This document shows, one piece after another, positions 8,501 to 14,191 of a stretch of 20,388 bases of DNA. Source of the stretch: JBCCAG01 sp050330955 (GTDB lineage Bacteria > Cyanobacteriota > Cyanobacteriia > CAKZMO01). The stretch's first letter is position 1, and every line of letters starts with the position of its first letter. The position numbers and the translations under genes were made by a program. Under the pieces are notes generated by a model. The model made no database searches. It had not been told where the DNA came from and was given only the letters and a program-made list of their open reading frames with translations. The stretch lies in the NCBI GenBank assembly GCA_050330955.1, contig JBHJHJ010000085.1, positions 1-20,388 of the forward strand. Reading direction: 5' to 3'.

Positions 8501-10260
8501 CGTCTCACGGCGGCTGGCTCTTAGCCTGGGCGATCGCTGCGGTGGGCCTGGTGCTGGTTTGGCGCGGTCTGCTGCGACGGGCCGGCACGGCGCATGCCTA
8601 CTGCCGGGCGGCAGAGGGCTGGGCGCTGGCCCTGGGGACCCTGACTTTAGTAGGGCTCACCCTCGACTCCCTGCTGGTGTATCTAAACCTGCTGGGGCCG
8701 TCGCCCCCTGCCGTCAGCGCCGCTGGGCTCATGCTGGGCGCAACCGCCTACCTAACCTGGAAGGCGCCATCGAACAAGACGCTTTGGACCTTGGGCTGGA
8801 GCCTAGAGCTGCTGACGCTGGAGGTGCTGGGGCTGACGGGCCAGTCCTTGGTGGCGCTGGCGATCGCCAACACCGCCCTGGGCCTGGTTACCCAGCTCCT
8901 GGGGGACTGGTGGCATCGCCGCACCCAACAGTCCGCCATGCTGAGCGGCTGGCACGCGCTGCCTCTGGTCTATGCCGGTTTGGGTAGCCTGCTGCGCTGG
9001 AACCTTTTAGAGAGCTGGACAGGCCTGAGCACCCTGGGCTTGGTCTTGGTGGCCCTTGGCGTTGGGCGGCGGCGGGCGGCCTTCACCCCCCTGCTGTACT
9101 TAGCGATCGCCGGCATCTCCCTCTCCGCCTATGAGCTGCTTCTGGGTCAGATTCAGGGGCTGGAGGTAGGCGACCAGCTGCTGGCCATGGCGGCCCTTTC
9201 CGCCACCATCCTATACGCCTATCGCCTGCTCGCCCCCTGGCTGACGGGCTATTTGCGCCTCCCCCCCTCGGACTTAGTCAAAGTGTCTCACTGCCACTGG
9301 GCCCTCGGCAGTCTGTTGCTGGCCGCGGCCCCCTTCTATCCCGTCGCACTCAATAAGCTCGTTGGCCTGGGGGCCGGTATATTCCTCACCCGATATGCAA
9401 TCATGCAGGGGCGCTATCCCAGCCGACAGCGCGTTGGTGAGATTTGGGTTTGCCTCGGCCTTTTAGAAGCCGCCGCCATAGCGCTTTATGTGGGATTGAC
9501 CCTCCCGGTTTTGGGCGGGCTGGCGCAGCTGACCCAGCCCTGGATAGGGGCCTTCGCCTCCCTGCTGGCCGCAGGGGTCTACCTGCTGCCGTGGCGGCAG
9601 TGGGGCTGGTCTCCTCGGACCTGGCGCTGGACGGCTGTGCTAGCCCCTCTGTTTGTCATCCTTCCTAACCTCCTGCGGGGCGCAGGGGGCCCCAACCTCA
9701 TCAGCTTGGTGATGATTGGCGTGTTCTATGGCTGGCTCGCCCGGCAGCGCCAGCAGCCCCGCTGGCTTTATGTAAGCCTCCTTTTACTCGCCTGGGGCAT
9801 TTGGCAGTTTCTCGCACCACAGGACGGCGTCTTTGCCCAGGTCTGTCTGATGGGGCTGTCGGTTTTCAGCATCACTGGATTTGAGCCTGCCTGCCGCTCG
9901 GAATCTGGGCGAGTCCTATCCCACCGTCTCCGCTGCCTGGGCTTGGGGGTGATGGGTCTATTCGCGCTTGGCCTCTATGCTGAACCTGGGATTGTGCCCG
10001 GCGTGCTGGGGCTGGTGGGTATTTTCATAGGGCTAAGCCTGCGCATCCGCGCTTTTCTGTACGTCGGAACGGCGACGTTTCTGGCGATTGTGTTCTACCA
10101 AATGGCGCTGTTGGTCTCTGTCTATCCCATGCTGAAATGGGCCATCGGCTTGCTTGTTGGCCTAGGACTGATTTGGGTCGCTGCTAGCTTTGAAACCCGT
10201 CGTCGGCAGTTCGCCGCAGCACTTCATGCCTACCTAGCGACTCTTGAGGACTGGGCCTGA
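5554..10260 (+). CDS. Giant polytopic membrane protein of unknown function
   Basis: The protein has 1568 residues. Residues 1-160 are soluble and Gln/Leu-rich, with a near-repeat (LSGLETWLQ at 64 and LSGLEAWLQ at 95). From about 165 to 1545 it is almost continuous hydrophobic segments, perhaps around 40 helices by eye, with short Arg-rich and Pro-rich loops. The end (about 1546-1568) is charged and likely cytoplasmic. There are two further internal repeats. A section around GWAIAF (W860) reappears around GWALAL (W1023), 163 residues later. Residues 650-673 are six tetrapeptides of the NLEP type in a loop. I recognise no catalytic motif and no named domain. A scaffold, a transporter or a polysaccharide-related membrane protein are all possible. 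The start ATG has GGTGAGAAG just upstream. HIP1 sites are frequent inside, so the gene looks native. It is 107 bp after the kinase and 175 bp before the exosortase gene. Confidence 0.85.
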   Translation: MSSPANDHIPVQTQTRTQQAALLSVLRVWADLRLIENGQIQVHSLSRTDPLQLDIILPVGDRSLSGLETWLQLGLLSQAEVSIKLKLQSQHPALLSGLEAWLQNRLPDDSDLLHRCKPYLTCELPTAPLPSAAVEPDAIAAALPASPPTEPAQKPNRWRQMMQFLVAELSVFWLLLLGTFMVVVSSGVLAASQWERFPAFAQYGILWLYTLGFWGSSLWAVRQPSLQLTTQALRLITLLLVPLNVLVLDSFGQWRSPLQWLVAAIATVSLTGLTRQVFQSRDSEASMASRPGRSRLSRMATPAALYLGLSALHLGWGLRYVPLVTTYGGVVGTAFLNRYSRPHPAPDGDLDPERPAPFNPAGILTIYAVGLLLLRALLAAQLPLSWFGLALGLSGWCLLERSPAIGQTSQVIPQTLWQRLGWAALLLGWLISVISLPWQAFLVSGLASLVLARHMLRTWSQNALLILLIVGLQMLLQAWRTIPFPTRSVALAIATRLTGAETMPVALLGVALLPYVGALVVLSDWLIQRRQRQLARFAAALAIAVGGFLAILAGPVPTLRAITVGGLTLLLGWFTWRQFQRDQYRRHHYRSYSGSRRSRFTRSVQWLAALTHLGGLTTLCLTMAALQPRLGLVPWAAIGLGLTVWEWGLNLGPNSGQSLEPNLEPNPGQAPEPEGALPSTFPALLRQRAWHFGLLLSGLAYGVLRVNLTQQGLGSLWGHPLGSPVWGGLWLVVPLMLTGVVTRQPQRRLRAAELSMGALCLAQGLTVQVPGLWLLSLAIATGLMLVNTSYLQRRLPAALAVGFGLAFIGASIGQLLPQITPGTGLVLGAIASLSLWLLRHGLTRWDTPLARLYRQACDGWAIAFCSLDLLLLSGVGQNFELGTAPVPAALSAALLLMGGAAYRSWQTRQPKALWLSILVLVLAQMSFWGGSFSLWIVLAASLALMVIQTRLLRHRGAAAVTLGLGLEALGLLLWRGVGAWRVASHGGWLLAWAIAAVGLVLVWRGLLRRAGTAHAYCRAAEGWALALGTLTLVGLTLDSLLVYLNLLGPSPPAVSAAGLMLGATAYLTWKAPSNKTLWTLGWSLELLTLEVLGLTGQSLVALAIANTALGLVTQLLGDWWHRRTQQSAMLSGWHALPLVYAGLGSLLRWNLLESWTGLSTLGLVLVALGVGRRRAAFTPLLYLAIAGISLSAYELLLGQIQGLEVGDQLLAMAALSATILYAYRLLAPWLTGYLRLPPSDLVKVSHCHWALGSLLLAAAPFYPVALNKLVGLGAGIFLTRYAIMQGRYPSRQRVGEIWVCLGLLEAAAIALYVGLTLPVLGGLAQLTQPWIGAFASLLAAGVYLLPWRQWGWSPRTWRWTAVLAPLFVILPNLLRGAGGPNLISLVMIGVFYGWLARQRQQPRWLYVSLLLLAWGIWQFLAPQDGVFAQVCLMGLSVFSITGFEPACRSESGRVLSHRLRCLGLGVMGLFALGLYAEPGIVPGVLGLVGIFIGLSLRIRAFLYVGTATFLAIVFYQMALLVSVYPMLKWAIGLLVGLGLIWVAASFETRRRQFAAALHAYLATLEDWA
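7501..7572 (+). repeat. 12-bp in-frame tandem repeat (six units)
   Basis: Six 12-bp units run end to end, for example AATCTAGAGCCA at 7537-7548. They encode NLGP, NSGQ, SLEP, NLEP, NPGQ and APEP (residues 650-673), a polar loop between membrane segments. The units differ at several positions, so the array is not fresh. Confidence 0.85.
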
Positions 10261-10278
10261 GGAATCGTAGTTCAGGCC
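10254..10278 (+). terminator. Weak hairpin overlapping the stop codon of the giant membrane protein gene
   Basis: GGCCTGA (10254-10260, ending in the TGA stop) pairs with TCAGGCC (10272-10278) around an 11-nt loop. The following sequence is AT-rich (TCAAATTATAA) but has no T run. It could be a weak terminator or a 3' stability hairpin. Confidence 0.35.
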
Positions 10279-10435
10279 TCAAATTATAACCCTAGGCAGT
10301 CTAGTGAAAAGATTGTAAAAGTTTTACCAAATTGCCGGCCTGCTGATGACCCATACCGCGCCCAGCGATAGCATCAAAGCAGTATTGTCCTATGGTGTAT
10401 TGCCGTAACTCCGCCATCGGTTAAGACCTCAAGCT

Positions 10436-11401
10436 ATGCCAACTCAACCTCGCCTGATACCTTTAGGGGCCACCGCTTGCCTCGCCGCTGTTTACCTCAC
10501 CCTCCTGTGGCGGCTGGGGGACACCGCTCACTGGGGAATGAGCGTCATTTTTGGCATGGCGATCGCCTCCCTACTGTGGGATGGGCGCCAAGCGGCGGCG
10601 GCAGGGGAGTCTGCGACGAAGGGCAAAGAATGGCCGCCGGGGGCGATCGGCTTCACGTTAGGGATTATCCTTATTGCCGTCGTCCTAGGCCTGAGCCTGC
10701 CCTTGGCCAACAGCGAGACGTTCATTCGCCTGATGCCGCTGGTTGCTGGTGTTGGGGTCACGCTCTTGGTCGCTGGCTTTCGGGGCCTCGGCGTTTACTG
10801 GCAAGCGCTGGCGCTGCTGTTCTTCCTCAGCGTTCCCCGACTTATATTTTCTCTGATTCAAGATATCTCGCCCATCACGGCTCGGCTCTCGGCGATACTG
10901 CTGTGGTATGTCGGATACAACCCCCAAATTGACGGCGTCTACATTACGCTCAAACAGACCACCATTCAAGTTTGGGAAGGCTGCTCTGGGGCTGAAAGCA
11001 TTTGCTACATGATAGGCATTGCGGCGGTCTGTCTCGTGCTCTATCCGGTCAAAAGCTGGATGTTCCAGCTGACCGCCGTTATGGTCGCCGCCCTGCTGGG
11101 ATTCGTGATCAACGCCGCCAGAGTCTCGCTCCTCACCGTCCTGATGATGAAAGGCAACACCGATGCTTTCTTCTACTGGCACGAGGGCAACGGGTCGCTC
11201 ATCTTTGGCGCAGGGGCTGTGATTCTATTTGGCGTGTTTTATTGGGCTGCACTGCAGCTCATGCGTGAGCCAGCACCGCTGCCCAATACTGGCGCGTCCC
11301 TTCACCAACCATTGATAGGGATTAAGCCCGCTCGCTTCCAGCAGTCAGCACATCTTCCAATAGAGGGGAGAGAGAATCCTGCAGGCGCCCAGCACGAATA
11401 A
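10436..11401 (+). CDS. crtA: Cyanoexosortase (probably cyanoexosortase A)
   Basis: Exosortases are integral membrane cysteine transpeptidases. They are thought to cut PEP-CTERM-type sorting signals and pass the protein on to export linked to extracellular polysaccharide. The 321-residue protein has about eight hydrophobic segments. The family catalytic residues are in order: C183 in WEGCSG, R229 in NAARVSLL, and H249 in FYWHEGNGSL. The subtype (A rather than B) is my judgement from overall look and is less certain than the family. The symbol follows the cyanoexosortase name and is unrelated to carotenoid crtA. The hydrophilic tail (about 285-321) lies where the gene overlaps the convergent antiporter gene by 80 bp, so its C-terminus was fixed together with that gene. 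The usual exosortase-associated partner gene and PEP-CTERM substrates are not visible in this window. Confidence 0.85.
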   Translation: MPTQPRLIPLGATACLAAVYLTLLWRLGDTAHWGMSVIFGMAIASLLWDGRQAAAAGESATKGKEWPPGAIGFTLGIILIAVVLGLSLPLANSETFIRLMPLVAGVGVTLLVAGFRGLGVYWQALALLFFLSVPRLIFSLIQDISPITARLSAILLWYVGYNPQIDGVYITLKQTTIQVWEGCSGAESICYMIGIAAVCLVLYPVKSWMFQLTAVMVAALLGFVINAARVSLLTVLMMKGNTDAFFYWHEGNGSLIFGAGAVILFGVFYWAALQLMREPAPLPNTGASLHQPLIGIKPARFQQSAHLPIEGRENPAGAQHE

Positions 11402-12956
11402 ATTCGGCATAGGTATCTGACTCAATCGCCAGCATCTCCTCCTGGAGCTGTTCCACCAGCAGCTCTCGAAAATCGGGGTGCTGCCGCTGCAGCGCACTGA
11501 TCTCCTCTCGAATGCTGCCCAGCTGGCCGGCCACAAGCGCCCTCTGATATTCGTAATACTCTTCCTCAATTTCTTTGCGCTCAAGCAGCTTACCCAGGTA
11601 GTCGAGCACCCGGTCTAGGGCCACCCGACGGGCGATCGCCTCTAGATAGCGCTGGCGCTCTGGCGCATCCCCCAGCAAATCCAGCCGGGCCAGCAGAGGC
11701 TGCACCGTCATCCCCTGCACCAGCAGGGTAAACAGCATGACGCCAAACACCGTGGCGATAATCACCTCTTTGCCGGGGAAAGAATCCGGCACGCTGAGGG
11801 CCAGAGCCACGGACACCGAACCCCGCAAGCCGCCCCACCACAGGACGGTCTGGTCTTTGAGGGGCAGGTCGCTTTCCACAATGGCGTTGCTGACGGTGCT
11901 CAGACCGTAGATGCCAATGGCGCGGGTGAGGATGACAAACGCGATCGCAATCAAAATCAGCTCGAAGTTTTCCCCCAGGCTGCCAAAGCGAATTTGGTCG
12001 CCGATGAGCAAAAACACGATGGAGTTCACCAAAAAGGCCACAAACTCCCAAAACTCAGACACAATTAGTCGGGTGCGGGGATTCATGCCGATGCGGGAGC
12101 CAAAATTACCCAGGATCAGCCCCACCGTCACCACAGCAATCACGCCAGATCCCCCCAGCTCCTCTGCAACGACGTAGGTGCCGTAGGCTGAAATCAACGT
12201 CAGCGACTGCTCTACAAAGGGTAGGTCAAAGCGCTGGGTCAGGTAGGAGATGCCGAAGCCAATCAGGCTGCCCATCCCCACACCCACACCCACAAAAGTT
12301 AAGAAGCGCACGATGGCGATAGGGATGGTTAGGGTCTCGGTTTCCATGGCCGAGCCCAAGAGCAGCAAAAACGCCACAACGGCTACACCGTCGTTGAACA
12401 GACTCTCCCCCTCCATCAGCACCGTCAGTCGCTTGCCGACCCCCAGCTCCCGAAACAGCGCAATCACAGAGACGGGGTCAGTGGCAGACAGGCTCGCCCC
12501 AATCAGCAGCGCAGTCCCCAAGGAAAGGCCCGCCAAACTGTGCAGGCCCCAGCCAATACCGCTCACCGAGATCACTACACCCACAATGGCAAACAGACAG
12601 ATGGGAATCAGATCCTCTTTCAGGTTGTTCCACTCTAAATTCCAGCCCGCCTCAAAGAGAAGCGGCGGCAGGAAAATCAGCAGAATCAGCTCTGGGGAAA
12701 GGGTGACCAGCCGGATGTCTAAAATTGCCAGCGCCAGCCCCACAATCACCAGCAGCAGAGTGTAGGGAATTTGGCGAACCAGCGCGAAGGTGCGGGAGAG
12801 CGCCGCTACGCTGAGGGAGACGCACAGCACCAGCAAAAACTGAGCCAGCCGGTCCTCAATGGCTATTTCTAGCGCAGCCTCACCGGCCACAACCTCAGCC
12901 GCGGCCCCAGCGGCAGTGCTAGCCGCGCTGGCCAGTAGTGCGATCGCATCTGTCAT
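11322..12956 (-). CDS. NhaP-type Na+/H+ antiporter (CPA1 family)
   Basis: It exchanges Na+ for H+ across the membrane for pH and salt homeostasis. The protein has 544 residues. There is an Ala-rich N-terminus (1-30), then about 12 membrane segments (about 35-420), then a hydrophilic, Glu-rich and partly coiled-coil tail (about 430-544) likely to be cytoplasmic and regulatory. CPA1 signatures are seen: FLPPLLFEAGW, GASLSATDPVSV (T158-D159-P160) and EGESLFNDGVAVV (N187-D188, the ion-binding ND pair). It resembles cyanobacterial NhaP homologues such as NhaS1, but I cannot tell which paralogue it is. It starts 9 bp after purE, and the GGAG at the purE end can serve as its ribosome site, so the two genes look coupled. 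Its 3' end overlaps the exosortase gene by 80 bp. Confidence 0.92.
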   Translation of the reverse strand: MTDAIALLASAASTAAGAAAEVVAGEAALEIAIEDRLAQFLLVLCVSLSVAALSRTFALVRQIPYTLLLVIVGLALAILDIRLVTLSPELILLIFLPPLLFEAGWNLEWNNLKEDLIPICLFAIVGVVISVSGIGWGLHSLAGLSLGTALLIGASLSATDPVSVIALFRELGVGKRLTVLMEGESLFNDGVAVVAFLLLLGSAMETETLTIPIAIVRFLTFVGVGVGMGSLIGFGISYLTQRFDLPFVEQSLTLISAYGTYVVAEELGGSGVIAVVTVGLILGNFGSRIGMNPRTRLIVSEFWEFVAFLVNSIVFLLIGDQIRFGSLGENFELILIAIAFVILTRAIGIYGLSTVSNAIVESDLPLKDQTVLWWGGLRGSVSVALALSVPDSFPGKEVIIATVFGVMLFTLLVQGMTVQPLLARLDLLGDAPERQRYLEAIARRVALDRVLDYLGKLLERKEIEEEYYEYQRALVAGQLGSIREEISALQRQHPDFRELLVEQLQEEMLAIESDTYAEFIRAGRLQDSLSPLLEDVLTAGSERA

Positions 12957-12965
12957 CGGCGTTCT

Positions 12966-13487
12966 CTACTCCATCCCTTCTAGGTAAGCCTCGTACCCCA
13001 TTGAGTCTAATCGCTTTTGTTTCTCTAGCACCATCTCTTTAAGACGGGTTCGATACCTAATGACTTTTCCGATGAGCGCTGGGCGATGGCTGGCTAAAAT
13101 TTGAACGGCCAGCAGCCCGGCATTCTGCCCGTTGCCAATGGCCACCGTCGCCACCGGAATGCCCCGGGGCATCTGCACAATGGAGTAGAGGGAGTCCAGC
13201 CCGCTGAGGGCGCGGCTGGCCACCGGCACCCCGATAACAGGAAGTGGGGTCAGAGCGGCCACCATCCCCGGCAGGTGGGCCGCCCCTCCCGCTCCCGCGA
13301 TAATCACCTTCAGCCCCCGCTCGTGGGCCGTTTTGGCATACTGCACCATGCGGTCTGGGGTGCGGTGGGCAGAGACGATGGCCACCTCGTGGGGCACGTC
13401 AAACTCTTTACAGACAGCGATCGCGGCCTGCAGGGTGGGCAGGTCGGAGTCGCTGCCCATGATAATTCCAACCTCTGGTGCTGACAT
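12966..13487 (-). CDS. purE: N5-carboxyaminoimidazole ribonucleotide mutase (PurE)
   Basis: PurE class I moves the carboxyl of N5-CAIR to give CAIR in purine synthesis. The protein has 173 residues from the chosen start, normal for the family. Motifs are VGIIMGSDSDLPT at the N-terminus (phosphate-binding GSDSD), SAHRTPDRM, AGAGGAAHLPGM, and an IPVATVAIGNGQNAGLLA segment. The ATG at 13487 gives MSAPEVGIIMGSDSD, close to typical PurE starts. An in-frame ATG three codons earlier (13496) is also possible. The longer in-frame start at 13544 would read through a terminator-like hairpin and is unlikely. No Shine-Dalgarno is visible because the hairpin's T run occupies that position. purE leads a probable purE-nhaP operon on the minus strand. 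Confidence 0.95.
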   Translation of the reverse strand: MSAPEVGIIMGSDSDLPTLQAAIAVCKEFDVPHEVAIVSAHRTPDRMVQYAKTAHERGLKVIIAGAGGAAHLPGMVAALTPLPVIGVPVASRALSGLDSLYSIVQMPRGIPVATVAIGNGQNAGLLAVQILASHRPALIGKVIRYRTRLKEMVLEKQKRLDSMGYEAYLEGME

Positions 13488-13497
13488 AAGGCTCATC

Positions 13498-13537
13498 AAA
13501 TAAAAAACGGACGGAACAGCTCGCAGCCACCCCGTCC
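13498..13537 (-). terminator. Terminator-like hairpin between psbN and purE
   Basis: Read on the minus strand, GGACGG and CCGTCC (plus-strand positions 13532-13537 and 13509-13514) form a 6-bp GC-rich stem. It is followed by G and then TTTTTTATTT (13507-13498). The 17-nt loop can itself fold a little (GCT-GCG-AGC). It can end psbN transcripts. Because it finishes only 2-11 nt before the purE start codon it could also control purE. Confidence 0.65.
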
Positions 13538-13539
13538 TT

Positions 13540-13565
13540 ACCATAAGCCCAGACCATAGGCCCAG
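13540..13565. repeat. Tandem 13-bp repeat upstream of purE
   Basis: ACCATAAGCCCAG (13540-13552) is followed directly by ACCATAGGCCCAG (13553-13565), with one mismatch. It lies between the psbN stop and the hairpin. On the minus strand each unit contains TATGGT, which resembles a weak -10, so it may mark a purE promoter or a protein-binding site. Confidence 0.6.
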
Positions 13566-13576
13566 AGCTGCAGGCG

Positions 13577-13708
13577 TTAGTCTTCGTGGTCTTCAAAGGG
13601 GTCGCTCAACTCCTCTGACGGCGGCCCAAACGAGGTGTATAGGGCGTAGGCCGTGACGCCCAGCAGCGCCATGGCGATTGAAATGCTAAAAACTGTTGCG
13701 GGTTCCAT
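13577..13708 (-). CDS. psbN: Photosystem II assembly protein PsbN
   Basis: PsbN is a small thylakoid protein needed for photosystem II assembly and repair, and is not a core subunit. The 43-residue translation starts MEPATVFSISIAMALL and ends SDPFEDHED. It has one membrane helix (about 5-25) and the conserved YTSFGPPSEELSDPFEDHED tail, which is diagnostic. It is transcribed divergently from psbH, 93 bp apart, the usual cyanobacterial psbN/psbH layout. Confidence 0.97.
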   Translation of the reverse strand: MEPATVFSISIAMALLGVTAYALYTSFGPPSEELSDPFEDHED

Positions 13709-13724
13709 TATCTTGTCAACCTAA

Positions 13725-13770
13725 TGTAACGGATGGGTGATATGCTTCTATATTATTACGGATCGTTACA
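13725..13770 (+). promoter_or_regulatory. psbN/psbH intergenic region: candidate psbH promoter inside an inverted repeat
   Basis: TGTAAC (13725-13730) and TATATT (13749-13754) with an 18-bp spacer could be the psbH promoter. The same stretch is bounded by a perfect inverted repeat, TGTAACG (13725-13731) and CGTTACA (13764-13770). This placement around a candidate -10 suggests a regulator site, though 7-bp arms can arise by chance. Confidence 0.3.
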
Positions 13771-13801
13771 AAGATTAAGGCATTAGATTAGTAGGTCACC
13801 C

Positions 13802-14005
13802 ATGGCACAGCAGACGCGACTCGGAAATATCCTCAAACCGCTTAACTCTGAGTACGGTAAAGTTGCTCCCGGCTGGGGCACAACGCCGTTGATGGCGGTG
13901 TTCATTCTGCTGTTCTTCGTATTCTTGCTGATCATCCTGCAGATCTACAACTCTTCTCTGATTCTGGAAGGGCTAGACGTGGACTGGTCTACTCTGGGTG
14001 ACTAA
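13802..14005 (+). CDS. psbH: Photosystem II protein PsbH
   Basis: PsbH is a single-helix subunit of the photosystem II core next to CP47, important for assembly and for the acceptor side. The 67-residue protein opens MAQQTRLGNILKPLNSEYG. It continues with the PGWGTTPLM motif, one membrane helix (about 30-49) and a short tail ending VDWSTLGD. Length and sequence fit cyanobacterial PsbH. AGG about 10 nt upstream may be the ribosome site. It is divergent from psbN and is followed by two hairpins. Confidence 0.98.
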   Translation: MAQQTRLGNILKPLNSEYGKVAPGWGTTPLMAVFILLFFVFLLIILQIYNSSLILEGLDVDWSTLGD

Positions 14006-14017
14006 ATAACGGAAAGA

Positions 14018-14038
14018 AAGCATTTTGTAGAGATGCTT
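14018..14038 (+). terminator. Small hairpin after psbH
   Basis: AAGCAT (14018-14023) pairs with ATGCTT (14033-14038) around a 9-nt loop, 13 nt after the psbH stop, followed by CTTG. It is a weak terminator or 3' end hairpin. Confidence 0.35.
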
Positions 14039-14057
14039 CTTGTTCATCAGCTCAAGT

Positions 14058-14091
14058 AGCGCTTCAGGTAAGCACGCTCCCCTGAAGCGCT
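14058..14091. terminator. Perfect 11-bp inverted repeat between psbH and a convergent gene
   Basis: AGCGCTTCAGG (14058-14068) and CCTGAAGCGCT (14081-14091) flank a 12-nt loop. The stem is perfect and GC-rich. It sits between two convergent genes, so a bidirectional terminator or an mRNA 3'-end stabiliser for psbH is likely. There is no T run on either side, which argues against a simple intrinsic terminator. Confidence 0.5.
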
Positions 14092-14191
14092 CTGCGTCGA
14101 GCTTTGCGCTATGGCTCGATACGAATCTCATGTCAAATTCTTGCTGCAGGAAGCTCATGCTAGATTTGAGCAGGTTCAGCGCGTGTCTTGC

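Noticed and set aside
6956..9668. Several open frames in other frames and on the minus strand inside the giant membrane protein gene, as well as those inside acnB and the antiporter genes
   Set aside because: They overlap a well-supported long frame in GC-rich DNA, have no motifs, and have biased Arg/Pro/Ser/Ala composition typical of shadow frames.
13488..13544. Longer N-terminus for PurE
   Set aside because: The added residues are not PurE-like, and the coding would run through the terminator-like hairpin and T run.
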